From contig NZ_BPQR01000021.1 of NCBI RefSeq assembly GCF_022179345.1, forward strand, positions 1 through 45,807: DNA of 45,807 nt. The letters are read 5' to 3'. Origin of the DNA: Methylobacterium jeotgali (GTDB taxonomy: Bacteria > Pseudomonadota > Alphaproteobacteria > Rhizobiales > Beijerinckiaceae). This document shows positions 30,178-39,653 of the stretch, piece by piece (the first letter of the stretch is position 1; the number at the start of each line of letters is the position of its first letter). Position numbers and translations under genes: made by a program. The notes under the pieces are model-generated. The model saw nothing but the letters and a program-made list of their open reading frames with translations. It had not been told where the DNA came from and did not search any database.

Positions 30178-30924
30178 ATGGCCGGCCATTCCCAGTTCAA
30201 GAACATCATGCACCGCAAGGGGCGGGTGGATGCCGTCCGCTCGAAGCTCTTCGGCAAGCTCGCCCGCGAGATCACGGTCGCGGCCAAGCTCGGCACGCCG
30301 GACCCCGCCATGAACCCGCGCCTGCGCGCGGCGGTGCTCGCGGCCCGCGCCGAGAACATGCCCAAGGACAACATCGAGCGGGCGATCAAGAAGGCGGCCG
30401 GCGGCGAGGGCGAGAACTACGAGGAGATCCGCTACGAGGGCTACGGTCCCGGCGGGGCAGCGCTCATCGTCGAGGCGCAGACCGACAACCGCAACCGCAC
30501 CGCCTCCGACGTGCGCTCGGCCTTCACCAAGTCCGGCGGCAGCCTCGCCGAGACCGGGGCCGTCGCCTTCATGTTCGACCGGGTCGGCGTCGTGGCCTTC
30601 CCGGCCTCCGTGGCGGACGCCGACACCATGCTGGAGGCGGCGATCGAGGCCGGCGCCGACGACGTGCGCTCCGACGAGGACGGCCACGAGGTCACCTGCG
30701 CCCAGGATTCCTACGGCGAGGTCTCGAAGGCGCTGGAGGCCCGCTTCGGCGAGCCGACCCGCACCGCCCTGATCTGGAAGGCGCAGAACACCGTCGACGT
30801 CGACGACGAGACCGGCGAGAAGCTGATGCGCCTCGTCGAGGTCATCGAGGATCAGGACGACGTGCAGAACGTCTACGTCAACTTCGCCCTCTCCGAGGCG
30901 CTGATCGCCAAGCTCCAGGGCTGA
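30178..30924 (+). CDS. yebC: YebC/PmpR family translation and regulatory protein
   Basis: A 248-residue member of the YebC/TACO1 family, now linked to translation of difficult proline stretches and earlier described as transcriptional regulators. Family blocks: [19 protein letters not shown] at the start, [18 protein letters not shown] near 62 and [23 protein letters not shown] near 83. ATG 30178 is the conserved start. It precedes ruvC by 31 bases, the common arrangement of yebC beside ruvC in proteobacteria. Confidence 0.94.
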   Translation: MAGHSQFKNIMHRKGRVDAVRSKLFGKLAREITVAAKLGTPDPAMNPRLRAAVLAARAENMPKDNIERAIKKAAGGEGENYEEIRYEGYGPGGAALIVEAQTDNRNRTASDVRSAFTKSGGSLAETGAVAFMFDRVGVVAFPASVADADTMLEAAIEAGADDVRSDEDGHEVTCAQDSYGEVSKALEARFGEPTRTALIWKAQNTVDVDDETGEKLMRLVEVIEDQDDVQNVYVNFALSEALIAKLQG

Positions 30925-30955
30925 GGCCGCGCGGCGCGATGGGACGGATCACGGC

Positions 30956-31519
30956 ATGAGCGAGACCGTCCGCATCCTCGGCATCGATCCGGGCCTGCGC
31001 CGCACCGGCTGGGGCATCATCACGGCGACGGGCACCAAGCTCTCCTACGGGGATTGCGGCGTCGTCACCTCCGACGGCGACCTGCCGCTCGCGCTGCGCC
31101 TGCGCGAGCTCTACGAGGGCATCGGCCGGGTGGTCGCCGCGACGAAGCCCGACGAGGTCTCCGTCGAGGAGACCTTCGTCAACAAGGACGCGCAGGCGAC
31201 GCTGAAGCTCGGCCACGCCCGCGCTGTGGCGCTCCTGGTGCCGGCGCTCGCCGGCATCCCGGTGTCGGAATACTCGGCGAACCTCATCAAGAAGACCGTC
31301 GCCGGCTCCGGCCACGCCGAGAAGGTCCAGATCCAGGCGATGGTGAGGTTCCTGCTGCCGAAGGCCGAGTTCAAGCTCGCCGATGCGGCCGACGCGCTGG
31401 CCATCGCCATCACCCACGCGAGCCACCGCGGCGCCCACGCGCTCGCCAAGGCGCACGCGCCGGCCGCGCTCTCCGGGCCGGCGGCGGCGCGGATCGCCGC
31501 CGCGCTGGCCAGGGGCTGA
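30956..31519 (+). CDS. ruvC: Holliday junction endonuclease RuvC
   Basis: A 187-residue nuclease that resolves Holliday junctions with RuvAB. Catalytic acids are visible: D in ILGIDPGLRRTGWG (near residue 11), E in VSVEETFVNKD (near 70) and two D in DAADALAIAITH (near 145). The length is normal plus a short Ala-rich tail. It follows yebC and converges on yceI, which separates it from ruvA. Confidence 0.96.
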   Translation: MSETVRILGIDPGLRRTGWGIITATGTKLSYGDCGVVTSDGDLPLALRLRELYEGIGRVVAATKPDEVSVEETFVNKDAQATLKLGHARAVALLVPALAGIPVSEYSANLIKKTVAGSGHAEKVQIQAMVRFLLPKAEFKLADAADALAIAITHASHRGAHALAKAHAPAALSGPAAARIAAALARG

Positions 31520-31525
31520 GACCCC

Positions 31526-32152
31526 CTACTCGGCCGCCTTGAACTCGCCCTCGAGGCGCAGCGTCACCTCGTCGCCGAGGATCGGCAGGAAGGCGTTGAT
31601 CCCGAAGTCCGAGCGCTTGATCACCGTGCGACCATCGAAGCCGACCGTGTACTTCTTGTCGGTCGGCGCGATGCCGGCCTGGTTGAAGGTGGCGTCGATG
31701 GCGATCGGCTTCGTCACGCCCTTCAGGGTCAGGTCGCCGAGGATGCGCGCCGTCGTCGGGCTGGTCGGCTCGACGGAGGTCGTGGTGAAGGTGGCGGTCG
31801 GGAACTTCGCCGTGTCGAAGAAGTCCGGCGTCTTGACGTGCTGGTTGAGCCGGTCGTTGAGGCCGTTGACGCTGTCCGTCCTAACCGTGACCGTGACGCG
31901 GCTCTTCCCCGGCTCCTTCGGATCGAGGGTGGCCTTCGCCTCCACGTCGGTGATCTGCCCGTAATAGGTCGAGAAGCCGAGATGGTTAAGCGACCAGGTG
32001 ATCTTGCCGTGGGCGGGATCGAGCACGTAGGCGCCGGGCCGCACCTGCGTCGGGTCGGCGCTAGGCGCGGGTGGCGCGTCCTGCTGCGCGAGGACCGGCG
32101 CGGCCGAGAGGGCCAGGGAAGCGGTGAGAGCGGCAAGCAGGGTCCGGCGCAT
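31526..32152 (-). CDS. YceI-family periplasmic lipid-binding protein
   Basis: A 208-residue secreted protein. MRRTLLAALTASLALSAAPVLAQ is a signal peptide. The YceI fold follows: YVLDPAHGKITWSLNHLGFSTYYGQI, then KVKVTV-like strands, FFDTAKFPTATFTTTSVEPT, and LTLKGVTKPIAIDATFNQAG, ending with FGINAFLPILGDEVTLRLEGEF. YceI proteins bind polyisoprenoids and are often linked to acid or electron-transport stress. It is transcribed against ruvC and ruvA and is six bases from the ruvC stop, so it is an insertion in the ruv order. Confidence 0.9.
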   Translation of the reverse strand: MRRTLLAALTASLALSAAPVLAQQDAPPAPSADPTQVRPGAYVLDPAHGKITWSLNHLGFSTYYGQITDVEAKATLDPKEPGKSRVTVTVRTDSVNGLNDRLNQHVKTPDFFDTAKFPTATFTTTSVEPTSPTTARILGDLTLKGVTKPIAIDATFNQAGIAPTDKKYTVGFDGRTVIKRSDFGINAFLPILGDEVTLRLEGEFKAAE

Positions 32153-32290
32153 CGTCTCGGTGGGTCTCCGTTGCGGGCCTCCCGTCTTTCATGAAGCGGC
32201 GCTGCCCTCAAGCCGTGGCGCGGGACGCCACCGGACTGTAGGGCTGGCGCGGCGGCCGCCTCGGGCGTGCGGCGGCGGGGACTCCAGCGG

Positions 32291-32908
32291 ATGATCGGCA
32301 AACTGAAGGGCGTGGTCGATTCCTACGGCGAGGACTTCGTAATCCTCGACGTCCACGGCGTCGGCTACCTCGTGCACTGCTCGGCCCGCACCCTTCAGCG
32401 TCTGCCCCAGCCGGGCGAGGCGGCGGAACTCGCCATCGAGACGCATGTCCGCGAGGACATGATCCGCCTCTACGGCTTCCGCTCCGATGCGGAGCGGGAG
32501 TGGTTCCGCCTGCTCCAGACCGTGCAGGGCGTCGGCACGCGGGTGGCGCTCGGCGTGCTCTCGGTGCTGGAGCCCGGGGCGCTCGCCACCGCCATCGCCA
32601 CCGGCGACAAGGGCGGCATCGCCCGGGCGCCCGGCGTCGGCCCCCGCCTCGCCGCCCGGCTCGTCGCGGAGCTGAAGGACAAGGCGCCCGCCTTCGCGCC
32701 CATCGATCCCGCGCTCATCGCGCTGACCGGGGCCGTGGAGGAACGCACCGCGCCCCAGCCCGTCGCCGACGCGATCTCGGCGCTCGTCAATCTCGGCTAT
32801 CCCCAGATCCAGGCCTCGGCCGCCATCGCCGCGGCGCTGAGGGAGGCCGGCGAGGGTGCGGAAACGAAGACGCTCATCAAGCTCGGCCTGCGCGAGCTCG
32901 CCCGATAG
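32291..32908 (+). CDS. ruvA: Holliday junction DNA-binding protein RuvA
   Basis: A 205-residue subunit that binds four-way junctions and directs RuvB. The OB-fold start [28 protein letters not shown] is intact, followed by the HhH motifs ([19 protein letters not shown] and [22 protein letters not shown]) and the C-terminal RuvB-contact domain ([24 protein letters not shown]). ATG 32291 is the conserved start. ruvB is not adjacent: the bfd-bfr pair lies between. Confidence 0.95.
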   Translation: MIGKLKGVVDSYGEDFVILDVHGVGYLVHCSARTLQRLPQPGEAAELAIETHVREDMIRLYGFRSDAEREWFRLLQTVQGVGTRVALGVLSVLEPGALATAIATGDKGGIARAPGVGPRLAARLVAELKDKAPAFAPIDPALIALTGAVEERTAPQPVADAISALVNLGYPQIQASAAIAAALREAGEGAETKTLIKLGLRELAR

Positions 32909-32990
32909 GGCGCGACCGGATCGCGCACGTTGGAATCGCCCCCTTGACCCGGAGCGCGCACGATGTCATCTGCCCTCCGCGCGCTAAGAG

Positions 32991-33014
32991 CTTGAAAAAC
33001 CTCTACTTTTCAAG
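32991..33014. repeat. Perfect 8-8-8 inverted repeat upstream of bfd
   Basis: CTTGAAAA (32991-32998), eight bases, then TTTTCAAG (33007-33014). The right arm overlaps the Irr-like box at 33007-33023, so two overlapping operators or a single extended one may be present. Confidence 0.5.
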
Positions 33015-33023
33015 AGTTCTAAA
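33007..33023. promoter_or_regulatory. Irr-box (ICE)-like site upstream of bfd
   Basis: TTTTCAAGAGTTCTAAA agrees with TTTRGAAYNRTTCYAAA at most positions, and its right half TTCTAAA is perfect. It lies 72-88 bases before the bfd start in an AT-rich patch. Irr represses iron-storage genes under low iron in Rhizobiales, so this fits the gene downstream. Confidence 0.55.
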
Positions 33024-33053
33024 CTGGCGCGCACGCCGATGGCAATGGGAATG

Positions 33054-33074
33054 TTCCGCACGCTCGGTGCGGAA
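33054..33074 (+). promoter_or_regulatory. Leader hairpin upstream of bfd
   Basis: A perfect 8-bp stem (TTCCGCAC at 33054-33061, GTGCGGAA at 33067-33074) with a five-base loop, ending 20 bases before the bfd ATG. It could be an RNA structure near the ribosome site or an operator dyad. Confidence 0.4.
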
Positions 33075-33094
33075 GGCCGGGGACCGGGTCGCGC

Positions 33095-33364
33095 ATGATC
33101 GTCTGCTCCTGCAACGTGCTGTCGGACGGCGCGGTTCGCGGCTGCCTCGTCGACGGACCCGGCTGTCCCCGCACCCCCGCGCAGGTCTATGCCTGCCTCG
33201 GCTGCAGCCCGAAGTGCGGACGCTGCGCCCGCACCATCCGCTCGATCATGCGCAACGCCCTCGAGGAAGCGGCGGCGACGTCCGCCCATGCGTGCGCGAC
33301 GGGTTGCCACAGCCCGTGTAGTTTGGTTCAATTCCAAACTACGGCCGAGGAGATGGCAGCCTGA
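33095..33364 (+). CDS. bfd: Bacterioferritin-associated ferredoxin with extra cysteines
   Basis: An 89-residue [2Fe-2S] protein that delivers electrons to bacterioferritin for iron release. The cluster ligands C4, C6, C41 and C44 fit the Bfd pattern (IVCSCN and KCGRCARTIRSIM). Odd features: seven more cysteines, including C34-C37 just before the cluster pair and C67, C71, C75 spaced by three residues in a tail. The tail (residues 75-83) is encoded by a perfect inverted repeat that looks like an operator of the next gene. The start is ATG 33095; the Shine-Dalgarno is weak. bfr follows after 62 bases. Confidence 0.88.
   Translation: MIVCSCNVLSDGAVRGCLVDGPGCPRTPAQVYACLGCSPKCGRCARTIRSIMRNALEEAAATSAHACATGCHSPCSLVQFQTTAEEMAA
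33318..33342. promoter_or_regulatory. Irr-box (ICE)-like inverted repeat before bfr, inside bfd
   Basis: GTAGTTTGG (33318-33326), seven bases, then CCAAACTAC (33334-33342): a perfect 9-bp inverted repeat. Its core at 33322-33338 matches TTTRGAAYNRTTCYAAA at 15 of 17 positions. It is 85-109 bases upstream of the bfr start and lies within the last codons of bfd, implying a separate iron-controlled bfr promoter. Confidence 0.6.
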
Positions 33365-33426
33365 ACGCGTGAGTCGCCGCGCTCTCTCCCGGACCGTCAC
33401 GGACGATCTGAACGGAGAGCATGGGA

Positions 33427-33924
33427 ATGAAGGGCGACACCAAGGTCATCGAGTATCTCAACCGTGGCCTGCGCAGCGAGCTGACCGCCGTCAGCCAGTA
33501 CTGGCTGCATTTCCGCATGCTCAACGACTGGGGCTACATCGACCTCGCTAAGACCTGGCGCAAGGAGTCGATCGAGGAGATGAACCACGCCGACAAGTTC
33601 ATCGACCGGATCCTGTTCCTCGAAGGCTTCCCGAACCTCCAGGAGCTCGACCCGCTGCGCATCGGCCAGAACGTGCAGGAGATCATCGAGTCCGACCTCG
33701 CCGCCGAGAACGAGGCCCGCGCCCTCTACCTGGAGGCGGCGCAGTACTGCGAGTCGATCAACGACCGCGTCTCGAAGAACCTCTTCGAGCACCTCGCCGA
33801 GGACGAGGAGGGCCATATCGACTTCCTCGAGACGCAGCTCGAGCTGATCAGCCAGGTCGGCCTGCAGCTCTACGCCCAGCGCCATATCGGCGGCCTGGAG
33901 AAGATCGAGCCCGAGGCCAACTGA
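33427..33924 (+). CDS. bfr: Bacterioferritin
   Basis: A 165-residue heme-containing ferritin that oxidises Fe(II) and stores ferric iron in a 24-subunit shell. The start [15 protein letters not shown] matches the family, and the heme-ligand methionine is M52 in [19 protein letters not shown]. Ferroxidase ligands are E18, E51, H54, E94, E127 and H130 (in AENEARALY and [12 protein letters not shown]). I start at ATG 33427, where family homology begins; ATG 33421 adds two residues and lies closer to GGAGAG. A hairpin follows the stop. Confidence 0.96.
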   Translation: MKGDTKVIEYLNRGLRSELTAVSQYWLHFRMLNDWGYIDLAKTWRKESIEEMNHADKFIDRILFLEGFPNLQELDPLRIGQNVQEIIESDLAAENEARALYLEAAQYCESINDRVSKNLFEHLAEDEEGHIDFLETQLELISQVGLQLYAQRHIGGLEKIEPEAN

Positions 33925-33931
33925 GGCCGCG

Positions 33932-33958
33932 GCGCCGGAGCGAACCCCGCTCCGGCGC
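33932..33958 (+). terminator. Hairpin after bfr
   Basis: A perfect 11-bp stem (GCGCCGGAGCG at 33932-33942, complement at 33948-33958) with a five-base loop, eight bases after the bfr stop. No T run follows, so termination may be partial. Confidence 0.5.
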
Positions 33959-34099
33959 GGCAGCGGGATGACCGGGCGCCGTGCCGGCCCGAGGCAGCGC
34001 TCACGGCTCCGGCGGCCTCGAACCGCCGCTTAGACATCCCTGCTGGGGCGGGCTAGGAGGGGCGCTCCGCCTCTCGAGCCCGCCGAGCCAGCCCGCCAC

Positions 34100-35152
34100 T
34101 TGAGCAAGCCGAAATCCCTTCTCAACCCGGAGAGCCGGCCCGACGACGTCGACCAGTCGATCCGGCCGCTGAACCTGTCCGAGTTCATCGGGCAGAAGGC
34201 CGCCCGCGCCAACATGCGCATCTTCATCGAGGCGGCGAAGAAGACCGGCGATGCCCTCGACCACGTGCTGTTCGTCGGCCCCCCCGGCCTCGGCAAGACG
34301 ACGCTCGCGCAGATCGTCGCCCGGGAGCTCGGCGTGAACTTCCGCTCGACCTCGGGGCCGGTGATCGCCAAGGCGGGCGACCTCGCCGCGCAGCTCACCA
34401 ACCTCGAAGAGCGCGATGTGCTCTTCATCGACGAGATCCACCGCCTCAACCCGGCGGTGGAGGAGATCCTCTATCCGGCGATGGAGGACTACCAGCTCGA
34501 CCTCATCATCGGCGAGGGGCCGGCGGCGCGCTCGGTGAAGATCGAGCTGCCGAAGTTCACGCTGGTCGGTGCCACAACCCGGGCGGGGCTTCTCACGACG
34601 CCGCTGCGCGACCGCTTCGGCATCCCCATCCGGCTCGAGTTCTACGACGTGGACGAGTTGCGCCTCATCGTCAGCCGAGGGGCGCGCGTCCTCGGCATCG
34701 GCATGTCGGAGGAAGGCGCCGACGAGATCGCGCGGCGCGCCCGTGGGACACCCCGCATCGCCGGGCGTCTGCTGCGTCGGGTGCGCGACTTCGCCATCGT
34801 CGAGGACGCACCGACCGTGACGCGTGCGGTGGCCGACCGGGCGCTCCAGCTCCTCGACGTCGACCCGGCCGGGCTCGACGTGATGGACCGCAAGTACCTG
34901 ACGCTGATCGCCGCCTCCTTCGGCGGCGGCCCCGTCGGCATCGAGACCATCGCCGCCGCGCTCTCCGAGCCGCGCGACGCCATCGAAGACATCATCGAGC
35001 CCTATCTGATCCAGAAGGGCTTCGTGCAGCGCACCCCCCGTGGGCGCATCCTCACGCCCCATGCCTTCCGCCACATGGGCTTCGCCGAGCCCGCCCGCGA
35101 TCCGAGCGTGCAGTTCGGGCTGTTCTCAGGCGCCGACGAGCCGGACGCCTGA
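34100..35152 (+). CDS. ruvB: Holliday junction ATP-dependent helicase RuvB
   Basis: A 350-residue AAA+ motor that drives branch migration with RuvA. Walker [12 protein letters not shown] is near residue 60, Walker [11 protein letters not shown] near 110, then [19 protein letters not shown] with the arginine finger region. The C-terminal winged-helix domain ends with [19 protein letters not shown]. The only reasonable start is TTG 34100 (family start [10 protein letters not shown]), without a strong ribosome site. It is separated from ruvA by bfd-bfr and followed by ybgC four bases after the stop. Confidence 0.95.
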   Translation: MSKPKSLLNPESRPDDVDQSIRPLNLSEFIGQKAARANMRIFIEAAKKTGDALDHVLFVGPPGLGKTTLAQIVARELGVNFRSTSGPVIAKAGDLAAQLTNLEERDVLFIDEIHRLNPAVEEILYPAMEDYQLDLIIGEGPAARSVKIELPKFTLVGATTRAGLLTTPLRDRFGIPIRLEFYDVDELRLIVSRGARVLGIGMSEEGADEIARRARGTPRIAGRLLRRVRDFAIVEDAPTVTRAVADRALQLLDVDPAGLDVMDRKYLTLIAASFGGGPVGIETIAAALSEPRDAIEDIIEPYLIQKGFVQRTPRGRILTPHAFRHMGFAEPARDPSVQFGLFSGADEPDA

Positions 35153-35156
35153 GCCC

Positions 35157-35573
35157 GTGGACACCGCCCACACCCTCCCCGTGCGCGTCTACTACGAGGA
35201 CACCGACTTCTCGGGCTTCGTCTATCATGCGAGCTACCTGCGCTTCATGGAGCGGGGCCGCACGGAGCTGCTGCGGGGGCTCGCCGGCGACCAGTCGGAC
35301 CTGCACCGGGAGGCGGGCGGGCTCGTCTTCGTGGTGCGGAAGATGACACTCGACTACCTGCGCCCGGCGCGCATGGACGACGAACTGACGGTCCACACCG
35401 AGACGCGGGAGCTTCGCGGCGCCTCGATGCACCTCACGCAAAGCGTGCGCCGGGGCGGGGAGGTGCTGGTGAGCGCCGAGGTGGTCGTCGCCTGCATCCG
35501 CGACGGGCGGGCGGTGCGCATGCCCGACGCGCTGCGCCGCCGCCTCGAGCCCCCGGCCGCAAAGCGCGCCTGA
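35157..35573 (+). CDS. ybgC: Tol-Pal associated acyl-CoA thioesterase YbgC
   Basis: A 138-residue hotdog-fold thioesterase. VYYEDTDFSGFVYHASYLRFMERGRTE carries the catalytic aspartate of the 4-hydroxybenzoyl-CoA thioesterase family; GLVFVVRKMTLDYLRPARMDDEL follows. YbgC is almost always the first gene of tol-pal clusters. GTG 35157 is chosen because the family N-terminus starts there; it follows ruvB by four bases. tolQ begins 199 bases downstream. Confidence 0.92.
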   Translation: MDTAHTLPVRVYYEDTDFSGFVYHASYLRFMERGRTELLRGLAGDQSDLHREAGGLVFVVRKMTLDYLRPARMDDELTVHTETRELRGASMHLTQSVRRGGEVLVSAEVVVACIRDGRAVRMPDALRRRLEPPAAKRA

Positions 35574-35584
35574 GCAAGGGATTG

Positions 35585-35592
35585 TTAACCGT
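35585..35592 (+). promoter_or_regulatory. CtrA-like half-site upstream of tolQ
   Basis: TTAACCGT, one base from the short CtrA motif TTAACCAT; a second TTAAC follows at 35102+500 (35602). These lie about 180 bases before tolQ, just after ybgC. The spacing between them (13 bases) does not fit the full TTAA-N7-TTAA motif, so the call is weak. Confidence 0.3.
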
Positions 35593-35772
35593 AAGGGGGC
35601 CTTAACTCGGTCGCGGAGTTCCGCTCATGCCGCAGTGCAAGCGCGGCCCTTACTTTCGACAGATTCGCCCGCGATAGCCCTGATATCGCTCGCCAATTTC
35701 GTCGCGAAAGCGAGGACCCCGCCGCGGCGTCCGCGAGGACCGCGCGAGGATCGCAGCCGAGGGCCGCCCGCC

Positions 35773-36492
<720 letters not shown>

Positions 36493-36510
36493 AGCAAGGA
36501 CACGCGCGAC

Positions 36511-36954
36511 ATGGCTATGGCCGGAGCGGCAGCGGGGGGCGGCAAGCGCAGGCGGCGCGGACGCCGCGGCGCCCCCATCAACGAGATCAACATGACGCCG
36601 TTCATCGACGTCGTGCTGGTTCTGCTGATCGTGTTCATGGTCGCGGCCCCGATGATGACGGTCGGCGTGCCCCTCGACCTGCCGCAGTCGAAGGCGAGCC
36701 CCCTCAACTCCGACACCAAGCCCGTGACCCTCTCGATCCGGCAGACCGGCCAAGTCTTCCTGGAGAACGACGAGCTCACCGACGACACCATCATCCCGAG
36801 GCTCACCGAGACCGCGAAGTCCGGCTTCGAGGAGCGAGTGTTCGTGCGCGGCGACAAGCGGGTCGACTACGGGCGCGTAGCCCAGGTGATGGCGATCGTG
36901 ACCGGCGGCGGCTTCAAGAAGGTCGCCCTCGTCACCGAGCCCGACCAGCGCTGA
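36511..36954 (+). CDS. tolR: Tol-Pal system protein TolR
   Basis: A 147-residue ExbD-family protein. After a basic N-terminus (KRRRRGRRGAPINEIN) the single helix MTPFIDVVLVLLIVFMVAAPM holds the proton-carrying aspartate, then a periplasmic domain (VPLDLPQSKASPL, FVRGDKRVDYGRVAQVMAIV). It works with TolQ and TolA. It is 19 bases before tolA. Confidence 0.95.
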   Translation: MAMAGAAAGGGKRRRRGRRGAPINEINMTPFIDVVLVLLIVFMVAAPMMTVGVPLDLPQSKASPLNSDTKPVTLSIRQTGQVFLENDELTDDTIIPRLTETAKSGFEERVFVRGDKRVDYGRVAQVMAIVTGGGFKKVALVTEPDQR

Positions 36955-36973
36955 GCGGGGGAGGCCGGCTGAG

Positions 36974-38254
36974 GTGAGGCTCTCCTTCGACCGCAGGGAA
37001 CCGGGCGTCTGGATCTCGGCCGCCGTGCACGCGGGGCTGCTCGGCTTCGCGCTGTTCGCCGTGGTTGCGCAGGCGATGCCGGAGGCCCAGGAGGGCGTGC
37101 CGGTCGAGGTGATGACCGAGAACCAGTTCTCGGAGCTGACCAAGGGCGTGCGTGAGGCCGACAAGCCGATGCCGAACGCCACGCCCCGCGCCGACCGCAA
37201 GGCCGAGAAGATCGAGGAGCGCGAGCCCGAGAACGCCGCCAAGGATGCGCCGGCCGCACCCACCCGCACCGCGCAGATGAAGCTCGCCTCCGTCGACGAG
37301 ATGCCGCTCCGTAGCGAGAGCCTGGAGCGCGCCGAGGAGGCGAAAGCCGCCAAGCTCGCCCAGGAGAAGGCGGAAGCGGCGAAGGCGGAGGCTGCCAGGG
37401 CCGAAGCGGCGAAAGCCGCGGCCGAGAAGGCTGCCGCGGCCAAGGCGGAAGCGAAGGCCAAGGCGGAGGCTGCGAAAGCGGAAGCCGAGAAGCGCGAGCA
37501 GCTCACGAAGCTGATCGAGCGCGAGGAGGCGGAGGCCGCCGCGGAAGCCAAGGCCAAGGCGGATGCGGCCGCCAAGGCGAAAGCGGAGGCCGCCGCAAAG
37601 GCCCGGGCGGAGGCCAAGGCGAAAGCGGAGGCCGAAGCCAAGGCCGAGGCGGAGCGCGAGAAGGCGGAAGAGGCCAGGGAGAAGGCCGAGGCCGCCAAGG
37701 CTGAAGCCGCCGCCAAGGCGAAAGCGGAGGCCGCCGCGAAAGCCAAGGCGGAGGCGGCCGCCAAGGCCAAGGCCGACGCGGAGGCCAAGGCCCGCAAGCA
37801 GGCCGAGCTCGCCGACAAGTTCAACGCCGGCGACATCAAGACCATGCTCGCCTCGAAAGCGCCCTCGCAGTCCACGGGCTCGACCGGCCACGAAGTGCAG
37901 AAGATGGCGGCGCTGGGTGCCGCGACGGGCACCTCGCAGCGGCTCTCGCCCTCGATGCGCGACGCCCTCGTCGGCATGCTCCAGCAGCAGATCGAGCGCT
38001 GCTACGCGGCGCCGCCGGGCGCGGCGCAGGGCGTAGTGCTGCCGATGCTCGACATCCGCCTGAACCAGAACGGATCGCTCGGGGCCGAGCCCCGGATCAT
38101 GCGCGGCGGCGCCAGCGCCGTCGACCAGTCCATCGCCCAGGCCGCGCTGCGCGCCGTGCGGCGTTGCGCGCCCTACAAGATCCCGGCCCAGTACGCGCCC
38201 TATTACAACGACTGGAAGGCCATCAACGCGGAGTTCGAGTTCTCGGCGACCTGA
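36974..38254 (+). CDS. tolA: TolA, cell-envelope bridging protein
   Basis: A 426-residue protein. The N-terminal membrane anchor is WISAAVHAGLLGFALFAVVAQ (residues about 12-32). A long Ala/Lys/Glu helix runs from about 115 to 280 and spans the periplasm. The C-terminal TonB-like domain (about 315-426) includes MRDALVGMLQQQIERCYAAPPG, VVLPMLDIRLNQNGSLG and CAPYKIPAQYAPYYNDWKAINAEF. The start is GTG 36974. It links TolQR to TolB/Pal at the outer membrane. Confidence 0.93.
   Translation: MRLSFDRREPGVWISAAVHAGLLGFALFAVVAQAMPEAQEGVPVEVMTENQFSELTKGVREADKPMPNATPRADRKAEKIEEREPENAAKDAPAAPTRTAQMKLASVDEMPLRSESLERAEEAKAAKLAQEKAEAAKAEAARAEAAKAAAEKAAAAKAEAKAKAEAAKAEAEKREQLTKLIEREEAEAAAEAKAKADAAAKAKAEAAAKARAEAKAKAEAEAKAEAEREKAEEAREKAEAAKAEAAAKAKAEAAAKAKAEAAAKAKADAEAKARKQAELADKFNAGDIKTMLASKAPSQSTGSTGHEVQKMAALGAATGTSQRLSPSMRDALVGMLQQQIERCYAAPPGAAQGVVLPMLDIRLNQNGSLGAEPRIMRGGASAVDQSIAQAALRAVRRCAPYKIPAQYAPYYNDWKAINAEFEFSAT
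37340..37800 (+). repeat. Ala/Lys/Glu-coding tandem repeat of tolA
   Basis: Imperfect short repeats built on GCC AAG GCG GAA/GAG units (for example GCCGCCAAGGCGAAAGCGG recurs), encoding the KAEAAAKAKAEA-type helix of TolA domain II. Length here can vary between strains through repeat slippage. Confidence 0.8.
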
Positions 38255-38312
38255 GAACGCCGGACCCGTCCGCGACCGCCCTCATCGCTCCGCCGGAGCC
38301 CGGACAGGACCC

Positions 38313-39653
38313 ATGACGCACAGCCTCTCGAAACGGCGCCCGTCGGCGCCCGTCGCCCTTCTCCTCGCGCTGTTCGCGGCCCTCTTCGTCGGCCTCGCCC
38401 CCGCGCCGGCCCGCGCGCAGCTCCAGCTGCGCATCGGCGGCGGCAGCTTCCAGCCGATGCCGATCGCGGTGGCCGAGTTCACCGGCGACCCGAGCCTCGG
38501 CGGCCTCGTCGCCAGCGTCGTCACGAACAACCTGCGCCGCTCCGGCTACTTCGCGCCCCTCGACAAGGCGCGCTTCCCCGAGCAGCCGCCCTTCGACGCC
38601 GCCCCGAGCTTCGAGAAGTGGCGGGATGCCGGCGTCCAGGGTCTCGTCACGGGCCGGGTCTCGCGGGACGGCGGCGGCCGCCTCAAGGTCGAGTTCCGCC
38701 TCTGGGACGTGACCTCGGGCCAGCAGATGACCGGCCAGCAATACGCCACCGACCCGGCCAACGCCCGCCGCACCGGGCACCTGATCTCGGATTCGGTCTA
38801 CACCAAGATCACCGGGCTGGGTCCCTGGTTCGACAGCCGCATCGCCTTCGTCGACGAGTCCGGCCCCAAGGAGAACCGCCGCAAGCGCCTGATGGTCATG
38901 GACCAGGACGGCGCGAACGTGCGGGCGCTGACCTCGGGCGACCTCTCCGTGGTCGCGCCCCGCTACTCGCCGGCCACCCAGGACATCGCCTTCATGGCCC
39001 AGGCCACCGGCCACCAACCGCGCGTGCAGGTGATCAACCTCGAGACCGGCTCCCGCCAGAACCTCGGCAACGTCGAATCGATGAGCACCAGCCCCCGCTT
39101 CTCGCCGGACGGCCGCCGCCTCGTGATGAGCGTCCAGCAGGGCGGCAACGCCGACATCGTGTCGATGGACCTCGCCTCGAAGGCGCAGACCCCGATCACC
39201 AACGGCATGGCCATCGACACCTCGCCGACCTATTCGCCCGACGGCAGCCAGATCGTGTTCGAGTCGGATCGCGGCGGCTCGCAGCAGATCTACGTGATGG
39301 GTGCCGACGGCTCGAACCCCCGCCGCATCTCCTTCGGCGAGGGCTCGGCCTCGCAGCCGGCCTGGTCTCCGCGGGGCGACCTCATCGCCTTCACCCGTCA
39401 GCGCAAGGGCGGCTTCGCGATTTGCGTGATGAAGTCCGACGGCACCGGCGAGCGCGTGCTCACGGAGGGCTTCCACAACGAGGGCCCGACCTTCGCGCCA
39501 AACGGCCAGTACGTGCTGTTCTTCCGCGACCCCGGCGGCCAGGGCGGCGGCAAGCTCTACATGGTCGACGTGACCGGCAAGGTGGAGCAGCCAGTGCCGA
39601 CGCCGTCCTACGCCTCAGATCCCACTTGGTCCCCCCTGCTGGCCGGTCGGTAA
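38313..39653 (+). CDS. tolB: Periplasmic translocation protein TolB
   Basis: A 446-residue periplasmic protein. KRRPSAPVALLLALFAALFVG followed by ARAQ is the signal peptide. The N-terminal domain (MPIAVAEFTGDPSLGG, NLRRSGYFAPLDKARF) is followed by a six-bladed propeller with repeated TSPRFSPDGRRLV, DTSPTYSPDGSQIVFESDRGG and SQPAWSPRGDLIAFTR. It binds Pal and TolA. The gene is 58 bases after tolA. No pal gene follows in this window, although pal normally comes next; a hairpin and an MFS gene follow instead. Confidence 0.95.
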   Translation: MTHSLSKRRPSAPVALLLALFAALFVGLAPAPARAQLQLRIGGGSFQPMPIAVAEFTGDPSLGGLVASVVTNNLRRSGYFAPLDKARFPEQPPFDAAPSFEKWRDAGVQGLVTGRVSRDGGGRLKVEFRLWDVTSGQQMTGQQYATDPANARRTGHLISDSVYTKITGLGPWFDSRIAFVDESGPKENRRKRLMVMDQDGANVRALTSGDLSVVAPRYSPATQDIAFMAQATGHQPRVQVINLETGSRQNLGNVESMSTSPRFSPDGRRLVMSVQQGGNADIVSMDLASKAQTPITNGMAIDTSPTYSPDGSQIVFESDRGGSQQIYVMGADGSNPRRISFGEGSASQPAWSPRGDLIAFTRQRKGGFAICVMKSDGTGERVLTEGFHNEGPTFAPNGQYVLFFRDPGGQGGGKLYMVDVTGKVEQPVPTPSYASDPTWSPLLAGR

